This document shows, in pieces, positions 48,870-58,792 of a stretch of 64,000 nucleotides of DNA. Within the stretch, counting starts at the first letter, position 1. Every line of letters begins with the position of its first letter. Source of the stretch: Sutcliffiella deserti (GTDB taxonomy: Bacteria > Bacillota > Bacilli > Bacillales > Bacillaceae_I); the NCBI RefSeq assembly GCF_020037475.1, contig NZ_JAIQDB010000001.1:248001-312000 (forward strand). The letters are read 5' to 3'. A model generated the notes under the pieces. The model was not told the origin of the DNA, did no database searches, and was given only the letters and a program-made list of their open reading frames with translations. A program made the position numbers and the translations under genes.

Positions 48870-49319
48870 CTAATCAGTAGAATGTTCTAGTTGAAGGACT
48901 TCCTTTAAATCAAGACAAACAAAGAGTCTTTTATTCACTTTGACTACACCTTGAACATACTTTGTTTCAACCGATCCTACTACTTCAGGAGCCATTTCTA
49001 TGTCATCCTCCATTATGTCTAATACATCATTAGCAGCATCTACGATAAACCCAACTTCTAAGTCCCCAACAACAGTAATAATGATACGAGTAGAATTAGA
49101 GTATTCACTTTCTCCTAAATTAAAACGTGCACGAAGATCTACAATCGGTGTAATTACACCTCTTAAATTTATAACTCCCTTTATATGTGCTGCTACATTA
49201 GGTACACGCGTTATAGGGAGTAATTTCTCAATAGAACGAACCTGATGAACCGGTATTGCATATTCTTCTTTATTTATTTCAAAAACAATAAGCTTCAATT
49301 TTTGTGCAGTTGTCTGCAT
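48870..49319 (-). CDS. cheW: Chemotaxis coupling protein CheW
   Basis: A 149-residue CheW-like adaptor joining receptors to CheA. The VFEINKEEYAIPVHQVRSIE and HIKGVINLRGVITPIVDLR segments are the family core. The ATG at 49319 has GGAGGAAGAGG upstream; an earlier ATG in frame lies before the ribosome site. It follows cheA by 57 bases. Confidence 0.95.
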   Translation of the reverse strand: MQTTAQKLKLIVFEINKEEYAIPVHQVRSIEKLLPITRVPNVAAHIKGVINLRGVITPIVDLRARFNLGESEYSNSTRIIITVVGDLEVGFIVDAANDVLDIMEDDIEMAPEVVGSVETKYVQGVVKVNKRLFVCLDLKEVLQLEHSTD

Positions 49320-49376
49320 TCCTCTTCCTCCAGGCATTTTAAATTTGACGGTTTAGTCAACTTTTTTAGTAGAGCC

Positions 49377-51419
49377 TTATTTTATTAAAGAATTACAATC
49401 TATGATAAGTGCCACTTGTCCATCACCTAGTATCGTTGCACCACTAATCGCAAATGTAGCGTTTAAATATTGTCCTAACCCTTTTAAAACTACTTCTTGC
49501 TGGCCAATAAAAGAGTCTACAACAAGTGCTGCCATCTTTTCTCCTTTTTTCACTAGAACGATAGAGCATAATTCTGGTTCTTTCTCATCTAGCTGGTTTA
49601 CTTGAAAAACTTTTTGCAAAGAGACAATCGGCACTATCTTCCCTCTAAAATCAATAACTTCTTGGCCGTGGGCAGTTAAAATTTCTTCTTTTTTGATAAT
49701 TGCCGTTTCAATAATAGAAGATAATGGAATAGCATATTTTTCTTTTTCTATTTCAGTCAAAAGCACCGATATAATGGAAAGTGTTAAAGGTAACTGTATG
49801 GAAAAAGTAGTCCCTTTACCTTCTTTAGAATCAATCGTAATATTTCCTCCAAGAGATTCGATTGTATTCTTCACCACATCTAATCCTACCCCGCGGCCTG
49901 AAATATCTGAAATCACCTCTGCTGTCGAGAACCCTGATGATAAAATAAGTCCGAATATTTCTTGATCTGTTAGGGTTTCTGCCACCTGTTGAGAAACTAT
50001 TCCCCGACTTATCGCTTTATCCAATACTCGTTGTTTCGAAATCCCACCACCATTGTCAACAATTTCTATGAAAACATGGTTTCCACTATGAAAGGCTTTT
50101 AAAGTTATGGTGCCTTCTTCATCTTTACCAAGCTTTTTTCTTTCTTCTGGCAGCTCTATTCCATGATCAATCGCGTTACGTAAAAGATGAACAAGAGGAT
50201 CTCCTATCTCATCCATTACGGTTCGATCTAATTCTGTTTCAGCTCCAATTATATCTATTTCAACTTTTTTACCTAAGTCTCTTGCTAATTGTCTTACCAT
50301 TCTTGGAAAGCGATTAAAAACGGTTTCAATAGGAACCATACGCATGTTAAGGATGATATCTTGTAAATCATTTGATATTCTAGACATTCTCTCCACTGTT
50401 TCCATCAACTCTGACTGGTTTAATTCTTTCGATATCTGCTCTAATCTGCCTCTATCAATAACAAGCTCCTCAAAAAGGTTCATGAGTCCATCTAAACGAT
50501 CGATACTAACTCGTATTGTTTTATTTTGAGAGCCTTTGGAAATGACTTTGCCTTCAGGCTTATTGTCAGCTTTTTTGGGTCTCTCTATATCTGTAGCGAC
50601 AGCAGCTTGCATTTTTGCTTGTTCTAGATTCTCCACATCAGTTGTTTTTTCTTTCTGCTCAACAGTTGTGGTTAAATTACTAGTTTGTATCGTTTGTATC
50701 ATAACCGTCTCTACTTCAGATACCTTCATAATTCGGTCTTTAATCACTTGTTGTTCTTCTTTTGTAACCATTGTAATAGTAAAAGTATGATCAAAATTTT
50801 CTTCCTCTAGCTGATCAACAGACGGATGCGATCTAATTACTTCCCCGACTTGTTCCACTACCTCAAAGACCATAAAAACACGCGCAGCTTTTAGCAAACA
50901 ATCATTTCGTAGTGTTATAGTTATTTCATAAGGATGATAACCTTGCTCCTCAGACTGTTGCAAAATGGTAAGTTCATAGGAATCATATGTATGGTTTTCT
51001 TCCGTTTTAGAAAACCCTTGATGAAGGTCAGCTACTTCTTCACCCTTTTCAATCTTGACAAGCAATGCTACTACATCTGAAACATCTTTCTTTCCATCTC
51101 CGCCATCAGCAATTGAGAAAACCATGGCTTCTAGGTATTCTACTGACTGAAATATTACGTCTAATAGAGTGGAGGAGACTGCCAATTTATCATTTCGAAT
51201 CATATCGAGCACATTTTCCATTTGGTGAGTTAAGCTCGCCAAATCTTCATAACCCATTGTTGCAGACATCCCTTTTAACGTATGGGCCGAACGGAAGATT
51301 TCATTAACAATATTTACGCTTTCAGGATTACGTTCAAGCTCTACTAACTGGTTATTAATCGTTTCAATGTGTTCTTTGCTTTCTTCAAGGAAAATATCTA
51401 AATATTGACTTAATTCCAT
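49377..51419 (-). CDS. cheA: Chemotaxis sensor kinase CheA
   Basis: A 680-residue histidine kinase. P1/HPt domain with phosphorylated His at about residue 46 (SAHTLKGMSATMG), P2 CheY/CheB-binding domain (about 155-245), flexible linker, P3 dimer helices (about 300-360), P4 ATP-binding domain (HLLRNAIDHGIELPEER, GDPLVHLL, SGRGVGLDVV) and P5 CheW-like domain at the C terminus. All catalytic boxes are visible. It follows cheB by 15 bases. Confidence 0.97.
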   Translation of the reverse strand: MELSQYLDIFLEESKEHIETINNQLVELERNPESVNIVNEIFRSAHTLKGMSATMGYEDLASLTHQMENVLDMIRNDKLAVSSTLLDVIFQSVEYLEAMVFSIADGGDGKKDVSDVVALLVKIEKGEEVADLHQGFSKTEENHTYDSYELTILQQSEEQGYHPYEITITLRNDCLLKAARVFMVFEVVEQVGEVIRSHPSVDQLEEENFDHTFTITMVTKEEQQVIKDRIMKVSEVETVMIQTIQTSNLTTTVEQKEKTTDVENLEQAKMQAAVATDIERPKKADNKPEGKVISKGSQNKTIRVSIDRLDGLMNLFEELVIDRGRLEQISKELNQSELMETVERMSRISNDLQDIILNMRMVPIETVFNRFPRMVRQLARDLGKKVEIDIIGAETELDRTVMDEIGDPLVHLLRNAIDHGIELPEERKKLGKDEEGTITLKAFHSGNHVFIEIVDNGGGISKQRVLDKAISRGIVSQQVAETLTDQEIFGLILSSGFSTAEVISDISGRGVGLDVVKNTIESLGGNITIDSKEGKGTTFSIQLPLTLSIISVLLTEIEKEKYAIPLSSIIETAIIKKEEILTAHGQEVIDFRGKIVPIVSLQKVFQVNQLDEKEPELCSIVLVKKGEKMAALVVDSFIGQQEVVLKGLGQYLNATFAISGATILGDGQVALIIDCNSLIK

Positions 51420-51434
51420 TTTAAAACACCCCTA

Positions 51435-52505
51435 TCACATGGTATATTGATGAATTACTTTCGCTATATCTTCAAGGTTTTCTATGTTATCTACTAATCC
51501 GGTCTGTATTGTTGCCTTAGGCATTCCAAATACAACGGAGGTTTTTTCAGATTCAGCTATTACAATAGTATTTTCTGATTCTTTGAGACTTTTTACTCCA
51601 ACGGCACCATCTGCTCCCATGCCTGTTAAAATAGCAACTATTTTACGGTAGCCTTTAATGTTGCTCATGGAAGAAAATAATTTATCCACGGCAGGTCGAT
51701 GTCCTTTAATTGGCGATTCCTCATTTAAACTAATAAAAAGCTCTTTTCCGCGTTCCTTTACTTCCATATGAAATCCACCCGGTGCAATATAAACTGTGCC
51801 TTCTAAAACTTTTTGGTTATGCTCCGCTTCCAATACATTAAATTCACATAACGAATTAAGTCTGTCTGCTAATGATTTTGTAAATTGCGGAGGCATGTGC
51901 TGAACAATAAGGATGGGAGCTGTCAACGTATTTGGCAAAGAAGTTAGTACGGTTTGAAGTGCACGTGGTCCACCAGTTGAGGTTCCTATACAAATTATCG
52001 GTTTATCCGCAGCTCTCCCTTTGATTATTCGGGTGAATTTACGATACTGTTCTTTTTCAGGAGATACCTTTATCTCATCTTGCTTTTTGGGGGCTGAGAT
52101 TATATTGGACGTAGCAGCTAGTATGATTTTTTCTATAAGTTCTTCTTTGACTTTGAAAATATCCAAGCTAATAGCACCAGAGGGCTTTGTGACAAAATCT
52201 ACTGCACCATACTCAAGTGCAATGATTGTATTTAAAGAACCGGATGAAGTGGTACTCGAAAGCATGATGACTGGCACCGGCGAGTGCTTCATTATTTCTT
52301 GTAATGCTTGTATTCCATCCATCACTGGCATTTCAACGTCTAACGTGACCACATCCGGGGATAATTCTTTGACTTTTTTTATTGCTTCTAACCCATTCTT
52401 AGCAGTCGAAATTACTTCGATTATAGGGTGGTCTTTTAACAAATCTGTGATAAGCTTTCTCATAAAAATGGAATCATCGGTCACTAAAACTTTTATTTTC
52501 TTCAT
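51435..52505 (-). CDS. cheB: Chemotaxis protein-glutamate methylesterase CheB
   Basis: A 356-residue CheB: receiver domain (phosphoacceptor Asp near 55 in TLDVEMPVMDG), linker, and methylesterase domain with the Ser in IGTSTGGPRALQ near 172, the active His in QHMPPQFTKSLA and Asp in LTGMGADGAVG. The ATG at 52505 is chosen, since the protein family begins KIKVLVTDDS; the open frame extends 44 codons upstream over flhG without support. The ribosome site is AGAGAGG at a long spacing. Confidence 0.95.
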   Translation of the reverse strand: MKKIKVLVTDDSIFMRKLITDLLKDHPIIEVISTAKNGLEAIKKVKELSPDVVTLDVEMPVMDGIQALQEIMKHSPVPVIMLSSTTSSGSLNTIIALEYGAVDFVTKPSGAISLDIFKVKEELIEKIILAATSNIISAPKKQDEIKVSPEKEQYRKFTRIIKGRAADKPIICIGTSTGGPRALQTVLTSLPNTLTAPILIVQHMPPQFTKSLADRLNSLCEFNVLEAEHNQKVLEGTVYIAPGGFHMEVKERGKELFISLNEESPIKGHRPAVDKLFSSMSNIKGYRKIVAILTGMGADGAVGVKSLKESENTIVIAESEKTSVVFGMPKATIQTGLVDNIENLEDIAKVIHQYTM

Positions 52506-52551
52506 GATGTTATCTTGCCTCTCTTTCGAAAGCAATTGCCGATATTTCTCT

Positions 52552-53445
52552 TTAAGAAAGAAGGCGAAATAGCTTTGCGACAAATGATGGTTTTCTTTGC
52601 TGTGTAGATTTATCAGACATCCTTTTTCCTTCTTCATATAAAAAGGATAACTGAAAAATTGCTTTACTTGCTAAACAGTTTGGATATCCCAAAATGAACG
52701 GTGTTTGCTCCATTACTGCACGTAAAACAAAGCGGTCATCTGGAATGGAACCTAAATGAGTCAAATCTTTTGTTAAAAAGTTCTGCGCTACAGTCTTTAT
52801 TCTTTCCGCAGATTTTATCGCTGTTTTTCTATCTGGCACTTTGTTTAGTATAAGATAAAAAGGTATTGAACGATTATGGATATTTATATGTTTTAAAGCT
52901 GAATATGCATCTGTTATCGAAGTAGGTTCACATGTTGTTAGGAGAAAGATCTCATCTACAGACAATAGTAATTGAAGACTATCACTTGTGATACCGGCTC
53001 CCATATCGAAAATAATATAATCGTATTCGGCGGAAACTTCCGCTAATTGTGATAGAAAAAATCTCTGTTTATCATCATTGAGCTTGAATATGTCTGTTAA
53101 ACCTGACCCGCCTGCAATATAGGAAAGATTTTCAGGTCCTTTTTGAATGATTTCTGCCAATGTTCTGCCTTCTTCAAACAAATGAACAATATTGTATTTT
53201 TGAGTTGTTCCCATCAAGATATCAATATTTGCCATACCAATATCTAAATCAAACAACAACACCTTGTTCCCCTGTTTTTGAAGAGCTAGAGAAAAATTTA
53301 AGGAGAAATTTGATTTTCCAACCCCTCCTTTACCACTAACAACTGCTAGAGTCTTTGCTTCTTTTTCAGGCTCCTTAATTGTATCCTTTTGATCTCGATG
53401 CATTTCTATTTGTTTTCGTAAAAGTCTTGCTTGATCATTCATCAC
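52552..53445 (-). CDS. flhG: Flagellar number regulator FlhG (MinD-like ATPase)
   Basis: A 297-residue P-loop ATPase of the MinD/ParA group (YlxH). The deviant Walker A SGKGGVGKSN is near residue 37-46; DLDIGMANID and IFDMGAGI follow. A basic N terminus (ARLLRKQIEMHR) of the kind that stimulates FlhF GTPase is present. Its start overlaps the flhF stop; a GTG (53445) and an ATG (53442) are adjacent, the GTG having the better spacing from GAGG. It controls number and placing of basal bodies. Confidence 0.93.
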   Translation of the reverse strand: MMNDQARLLRKQIEMHRDQKDTIKEPEKEAKTLAVVSGKGGVGKSNFSLNFSLALQKQGNKVLLFDLDIGMANIDILMGTTQKYNIVHLFEEGRTLAEIIQKGPENLSYIAGGSGLTDIFKLNDDKQRFFLSQLAEVSAEYDYIIFDMGAGITSDSLQLLLSVDEIFLLTTCEPTSITDAYSALKHINIHNRSIPFYLILNKVPDRKTAIKSAERIKTVAQNFLTKDLTHLGSIPDDRFVLRAVMEQTPFILGYPNCLASKAIFQLSFLYEEGKRMSDKSTQQRKPSFVAKLFRLLS

Positions 53446-54575
53446 TTTATTTCCTCAATAAGATAATCAACAACCGTTTCTTTCGTAGCAGCTATCAAGT
53501 CTTCCGGAACGCTTTGTCCGTTTGTTAGATAGGATGCCCCTTTTTGATAATGATGAATTAACGAATACATGGAGCTTACTGAAGTTGTTTCATCTTTTTT
53601 TGTAAACAAAAACTGTTGAATCCCAACTTCCCAAAATTGTTCTGTGATTATTTTCATATCCTTAAGTTTGGACGTAAGAGACAATACTAAAAATGTGTCC
53701 ATTTCTTCTTCAAAATTAATCACAGCTTTTAAATCACTTACAAACTCTTTATTTAAGAAATTCCTACCTGCCGTGTCGATAAATATAACATCAAGATGTG
53801 CAAGCTTGTTTTTTGCCTCTTGAAAATCTGCTGCATTATAACAAACCTCTATTGGAGCATCTAAAATACTCGCATAAGTTTTCAGCTGGTCAATTGCTGC
53901 AATACGGTAAGTATCTGTTGTTATAAAACCCACAGATTTCCCTTGTTTTAGTACCGCATTAGCAGCAAGTTTCGCAAGTGTTGTGGTTTTACCTACTCCT
54001 GTAGGTCCAACAAGACTAATAAACTTTTTTTTATACATGTTCTGATTAAAATTCACATTCTTAACCTCATCCAAGAAGAAGGATTGCAGGAATTTGATCA
54101 TTTGTGTTTTAGAAAGGTCTTTATTCACAAACCATATTTTATAAAGCTCTTCAATTGCTTCTTCAATCATTTCTCCACTTAAATCCGTGGACTTTATTTT
54201 TCCTTCCAATTCATAGAAAAAATCAGGAAGCTGTGGATCCCGTTTATTTTCGGTCGCAAATCCTCTCATCATTCGTTTCATTTCCTGAAGACTTGCCATG
54301 ATTTCATTAGAATTACCAGAATCAACCGGAAGTGTATTCTTTTCCTTGTCTATTTTGTATTCCTTAGGAAGATCAGCTTTCACCTTTACTATTTTATTCA
54401 CAGGTTCTTCATCAATTGCTGCGATCACTTCTACACTTTTCTTCGTCATTAATCCAAAAAACTTTGATGTTTTTACAGCTTTAGAATTCAATATTACAGC
54501 TTGATCTCCAAGTTCTAAACGTACTAAATTCATTGCCTCTTGCATGGTAGAGGCTTTATATTTTTTTACTTTCAT
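53442..54575 (-). CDS. flhF: Flagellar biosynthesis SRP-like GTPase FlhF
   Basis: A 377-residue SRP-type GTPase. N-terminal basic B domain, helical N domain (about 100-180), then the G domain with GPTGVGKTTTLAKLA near residue 190, DTYRIAAIDQLKTYA and FIDTAGRN. It helps set the site of flagellar assembly. The ATG overlaps the flhA stop by four bases. Confidence 0.96.
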   Translation of the reverse strand: MKVKKYKASTMQEAMNLVRLELGDQAVILNSKAVKTSKFFGLMTKKSVEVIAAIDEEPVNKIVKVKADLPKEYKIDKEKNTLPVDSGNSNEIMASLQEMKRMMRGFATENKRDPQLPDFFYELEGKIKSTDLSGEMIEEAIEELYKIWFVNKDLSKTQMIKFLQSFFLDEVKNVNFNQNMYKKKFISLVGPTGVGKTTTLAKLAANAVLKQGKSVGFITTDTYRIAAIDQLKTYASILDAPIEVCYNAADFQEAKNKLAHLDVIFIDTAGRNFLNKEFVSDLKAVINFEEEMDTFLVLSLTSKLKDMKIITEQFWEVGIQQFLFTKKDETTSVSSMYSLIHHYQKGASYLTNGQSVPEDLIAATKETVVDYLIEEIK

Positions 54576-56611
54576 CCTTCCACATTCACCACCCCTAAAC
54601 TCTGTACTTCCACGGTTGACTCTAATTCGTTATAGGATAGAACAGGTATTTGTGGAAGATACCGTTCAAGTAATTGTTTCATGTACATCCTTACAGCAGG
54701 AGAGCATAAGAGGACCGGAGTTTGTTCGTAAACAGAAAATTGCTCCATTTGATCTCCCACTTTTTGAACAATTTCCATCGAAACATTAGGATCTAAAGAA
54801 AGGTAATTACCATGTTCTGTTTGTTGAATAGAATCTGCGATCAGTTTCTCTACCCGCCCGGCTAATGTTACTACTTTGAAAGATTCATTGCCGACAACAT
54901 ACTGGTTTGTGATTTGCTTGCTTAAAGCTTGTCTTACATATTCCGTCAACAAATCGGTATCTGCAGACATTTTTCCGTAATCTGCAAGCGTTTCGAAGAT
55001 AATTGGTAAATTTCTAATAGAAACACTTTCTTTTAATAGCTTGGAAAGAACCTTTTGTACATCCCCAATTGATAATGGTGAAGGTGTTACTTCTTCGATT
55101 AGAATTGGTGTAGACTCTTTTAAGTGATCTACCAATTGTTTTGTTTCTTGCCTTCCCAACAATTCATGGGCATGCTGCTTTATTTTCTCCGTAATATGTG
55201 TGCTAACAACTGATGGTGGATCCACTACTGTGTAACCATACATTTCCGCTTCGTCCTTTGTTTCTTCACTAATCCATTTGGCAGCTAAGCCAAAAGAAGG
55301 CTCGATTGTATCAATACCATCAATACTTTCTTCTTCCATACCGGGACTCATTGCTAAATAATGATCCAGTAATAGTTCACCTTTTGCTACTTCGTTTCCT
55401 TTTATTTTTAATCTATATTCATTAGGCTGAAGTTGGATATTATCTCGTATTCTAACTACAGGAATAACAATCCCAAGTTCTAAAGCTAGCTGTCTTCGAA
55501 TCATTACTATCCTATCAAGCAGGTCTCCACCTTGCTTTGAATCAGCTAAAGGAATTAAACCATAACCAAATTCAAACTCTATCGGATCTACTGTTAAAAG
55601 ATTCACGACATTTTCAGGACTGCGAAGTTCGTCGGTGACCACTTCCTCTTCGGTTTCTTCTACGACTTGTTCTTCCTTTTTCTGAGACTGGTAGATAAAA
55701 TAGCCACCAACTATCAGTAATAATGCTATAGGAAGAGTTAAAATCCATTCAATTGGTGTAACGACACCTAACAGAAAGATAGTTCCTCCTGCAACAAAAA
55801 GCATTTGAGGATACGCAAACAATTGGGATGTAATATCTGCTCCTAAATTACCTTCAGAAGCTGCCCGTGTTACAACAATACCTGTAGCTGTAGCGATTAA
55901 AAGTGCAGGAATCTGTGAAACGATTCCATCTCCAACGGTTAATAAAGTGAATTTCTGCGCCGATTCGCCAAAAGATAAACCCTGTTGGGCCATCCCGACT
56001 ACTATCCCGAAAATCATATTTATTAAAACAATAATAATCCCGGCGATGGCATCTCCTTTAACAAATTTACTGGCACCGTCCATTGCACCATAAAAATCTG
56101 CTTCTCTTGATATTTTCTCACGACGTGATTTGGCTGTTTGTTCGGAAATTAGACCTGCGTTTAGATCTGCGTCAATACTCATTTGCTTTCCTGGCATCGC
56201 ATCAAGGGTAAACCTCGCTGCAACCTCTGATACACGTTCGGATCCTTTTGTTATAACAACGAACTGTATCACTACTAAAATGAGAAAGACAACTAATCCC
56301 ACTACAACATTTCCACCTACTACAAACGTACCAAACGTTTCTACCACACTACCCGCTTCACCTTCACTAAGAATGGACCTTGTAGTAGAAACATTTAGTG
56401 CCAAGCGGTAAAGTGTTAATAATAAAAGCAAGGAAGGAAAAATAGAAAATTGTAAAGGTTCTTGAATATTCATCGTCGTTAATAAAACAATTAAGGCAAG
56501 GGAGATGTTAATAATGATAAGAACACTTAGCATCCAAGAAGGAAAAGGAATAATTAACATGGCAATAATCAGGATAACGCTAAGTAGTACGGATAAATCT
56601 CTTGCTGACAT
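54572..56611 (-). CDS. flhA: Flagellar export gate protein FlhA
   Basis: A 679-residue type III export protein. Eight membrane segments lie in residues 1-310, with the FHIPEP-like region TLDAMPGKQMSIDADLNAG near 145-165; the large cytoplasmic domain for chaperone docking follows. I use the ATG at 56611 (MSARDLSVLLS), after AAAGGAGAG; the frame open to 56641 overlaps flhB 3' and is not used. It works with FlhB and FliPQR. Confidence 0.96.
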   Translation of the reverse strand: MSARDLSVLLSVILIIAMLIIPFPSWMLSVLIIINISLALIVLLTTMNIQEPLQFSIFPSLLLLLTLYRLALNVSTTRSILSEGEAGSVVETFGTFVVGGNVVVGLVVFLILVVIQFVVITKGSERVSEVAARFTLDAMPGKQMSIDADLNAGLISEQTAKSRREKISREADFYGAMDGASKFVKGDAIAGIIIVLINMIFGIVVGMAQQGLSFGESAQKFTLLTVGDGIVSQIPALLIATATGIVVTRAASEGNLGADITSQLFAYPQMLFVAGGTIFLLGVVTPIEWILTLPIALLLIVGGYFIYQSQKKEEQVVEETEEEVVTDELRSPENVVNLLTVDPIEFEFGYGLIPLADSKQGGDLLDRIVMIRRQLALELGIVIPVVRIRDNIQLQPNEYRLKIKGNEVAKGELLLDHYLAMSPGMEEESIDGIDTIEPSFGLAAKWISEETKDEAEMYGYTVVDPPSVVSTHITEKIKQHAHELLGRQETKQLVDHLKESTPILIEEVTPSPLSIGDVQKVLSKLLKESVSIRNLPIIFETLADYGKMSADTDLLTEYVRQALSKQITNQYVVGNESFKVVTLAGRVEKLIADSIQQTEHGNYLSLDPNVSMEIVQKVGDQMEQFSVYEQTPVLLCSPAVRMYMKQLLERYLPQIPVLSYNELESTVEVQSLGVVNVEG

Positions 56612-56637
56612 TTCTCTCTCTCCTTTGGGTCCACTTA

Positions 56638-57726
56638 TCATTTAATGTGCTTTTTTAATCGATACACATAAGCTAAAATCTCTGCAACAGCTTGAAAATA
56701 CTCATCTGGAATGGAGTCACCTATTTCTGATTGACTATAGATAGCTCTCGCAAGCGGTTTGTTTTCAACGGTTGTTATGTTATGTTCTTTTGCCACTTCT
56801 TTTATCTTTAATGCAACAAAGTCCACACCCTTTGCCAACACATACGGAGCATCACGCTTTTTTTCATCATATTTCAAGGCAATTGCGTAGTGGGTAGGAT
56901 TGGTAATTATCACATCTGCTTGTGGAATATCCTGCATCATTCGTTGCATCGCCATTTCCCTTTGTTTTTGCTTGATTTTAGATTTTATAAGAGGATCTCC
57001 CTCGGATTTTTTATATTCGTCCTTTACATCATGTTTGGACATCCTGATGTTCTTTTCATAGTCATATTTTTGATATAAATAATCAAACACAGAAAGAAAC
57101 AACAACCCCACACCAGCAATTAGACCCATCTGAATCGTTAAGTTTCCGAGAAAAGCCAGCGCTTCGTGGAGATTCTTTTGAGAAAGAATAAGTATCTCAT
57201 CCATACTTAACCATAATATGGAAAAAGTAATAATACCAACAAAGACAATTTTCAATAATGATTTTACTAACTCAACAATTGCACGAACGGAATAGATTCT
57301 TTTAAATCCTTGAATCGGGTCCAATTTGTTCAGTTTCATATGAATAGCTTCTGTGGATAACATGGCACCTACTTGGATGAAGTTTGCAAAAATCGCCCCA
57401 ACCATTGCAGCAAGCATAATCGGACCTATGATAATTACCAATTCCATCAGGAGATCCATAAAGATTAAGTGAATTCGATTTATGGTGACTTCCTCTAAAA
57501 CATATACTTCAAATGCATGTACAAACATATGAGTAACCTTTGCTTTCATCCAAGGGCCCATAGCGAACAGACAAAGAAAGACTGCAATTAGTACGAAGGC
57601 TGTGTTGACGTCAGCACTTTTGGCAACCTGCCCTTTTTTCCTGGTATCCTGCTTCTTCTTCGGGGTTGCTTTTTCCGTTTTTTCACCAGAAAAAAACTGC
57701 AAATCTAGTTTTAACAATGACGCCAT
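56638..57726 (-). CDS. flhB: Flagellar export switch protein FlhB
   Basis: A 362-residue protein with four membrane segments and a cytoplasmic tail carrying the self-cleavage motif NPTH near residue 271 (IITNPTHYAIALKYD). Cleavage there lets export switch from rod/hook to filament substrates. ATG at 57726 with GGAGGGG upstream, directly after the fliR stop. The basic N terminus (EKTEKATPKKKQDTRKKGQ) is typical. Confidence 0.97.
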   Translation of the reverse strand: MASLLKLDLQFFSGEKTEKATPKKKQDTRKKGQVAKSADVNTAFVLIAVFLCLFAMGPWMKAKVTHMFVHAFEVYVLEEVTINRIHLIFMDLLMELVIIIGPIMLAAMVGAIFANFIQVGAMLSTEAIHMKLNKLDPIQGFKRIYSVRAIVELVKSLLKIVFVGIITFSILWLSMDEILILSQKNLHEALAFLGNLTIQMGLIAGVGLLFLSVFDYLYQKYDYEKNIRMSKHDVKDEYKKSEGDPLIKSKIKQKQREMAMQRMMQDIPQADVIITNPTHYAIALKYDEKKRDAPYVLAKGVDFVALKIKEVAKEHNITTVENKPLARAIYSQSEIGDSIPDEYFQAVAEILAYVYRLKKHIK

Positions 57727-58503
57727 TTATACCCCTCCAAGCAATTCCATTAGGCCTCTCATGGTGTAAAGCATTAACTCAAATAACTTATAGAAAAGAG
57801 TGAATAAGAGGGTCATAGAAAAAATGATTGCAATAAAACTTACACCGATTTTCAACGGCAACCCTACCACAAATACATTTAATTGAGGTACAGTACGAGC
57901 TACAATTCCTAAAGCTACATCAACTAAAAATAAAATTCCTACTATCGGAATGGCCAACTGTAATGCAATAATGAACATCATATTGACGGCTTTTAGAACG
58001 TACTCTAAGACTAGTTCATCCCCAAGTGGTATCCAAGGTTGAGTAATGGATATAAGTTCGTAGCTATAAAAAATTCCATCCAGCATTAAATGATGACCGT
58101 TAACCGATAACAATAATAGCATGGCAAACATATAAAAGAATTGACCCATGATTGGGCTTTGTACACCTGTTTGAGGATCAATAACATTTGCGATAGCAAA
58201 CCCCATTTGGAAATCTATAAATCCACCAGCAATTTGAATAGCTGTAAGGATAATATAGGCGACTAACCCGATAAGCAATCCTACCATCATCTCTTTTACT
58301 ACTAACAGAATATATAAACCATCTATTTCAATCACAGGTAATTCAATCGAAAAGGACATAACCAGTGCGAAAAAAAATCCCAATCCCACTTTAAAAGTGG
58401 ATGGTACACTCCGATAAGAGAATAGAGGAAGCGTTACAAAAAAAGCTGTTACTCTTGTTAAAACAAGTAAAAATGCAGGAAAATAATTTAGAGATTCTAG
58501 CAT
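57727..58503 (-). CDS. fliR: Flagellar export apparatus protein FliR
   Basis: A 258-residue membrane protein with six hydrophobic segments, including SYRSVPSTFKVGLGFF and GGFIDFQMGFAIANVIDPQTG, diagnostic of FliR. It forms the FliPQR core complex of the export gate. The ribosome site is weak, so translation is probably coupled to fliQ, four bases upstream. Confidence 0.96.
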   Translation of the reverse strand: MLESLNYFPAFLLVLTRVTAFFVTLPLFSYRSVPSTFKVGLGFFFALVMSFSIELPVIEIDGLYILLVVKEMMVGLLIGLVAYIILTAIQIAGGFIDFQMGFAIANVIDPQTGVQSPIMGQFFYMFAMLLLLSVNGHHLMLDGIFYSYELISITQPWIPLGDELVLEYVLKAVNMMFIIALQLAIPIVGILFLVDVALGIVARTVPQLNVFVVGLPLKIGVSFIAIIFSMTLLFTLFYKLFELMLYTMRGLMELLGGV

Positions 58504-58507
58504 TCAA

Positions 58508-58777
58508 TCAACTCACGTATTGATGCATATTATTAAATATTTCCATTGCGTATGAAAGCATATTGGAAAGCATCCAAGGGCCAAACACAACAATTCCTAC
58601 AAGCACTGCGACAATTTTAGGTATAAAAGCAAGGGTTTGCTCCTGAATCTGCGTGGTTGCTTGGAAGATACTTACTAATAATCCCACGACTAAAGCTAAA
58701 ATAAGGAGTGGTGCAGAAATAAGTAAGATCGTAAAAACTCCTCGTTCTGCCATGGATATTACAAATTCTGGGCTCAT
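58508..58777 (-). CDS. fliQ: Flagellar export apparatus protein FliQ
   Basis: An 89-residue protein with two membrane segments separated by the conserved LVGLLVSIFQATTQIQEQTL part. Standard FliQ length. ATG at 58777 after CGAGGTGTG, 15 bases after fliP. Confidence 0.96.
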   Translation of the reverse strand: MSPEFVISMAERGVFTILLISAPLLILALVVGLLVSIFQATTQIQEQTLAFIPKIVAVLVGIVVFGPWMLSNMLSYAMEIFNNMHQYVS

Positions 58778-58792
58778 TCTTTCACACCTCGT

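Noticed and set aside
52506..52637. 44-codon N-terminal extension of cheB
   Set aside because: It overlaps flhG, has no ribosome site at its first ATG, and the receiver domain begins at the ATG at 52505.
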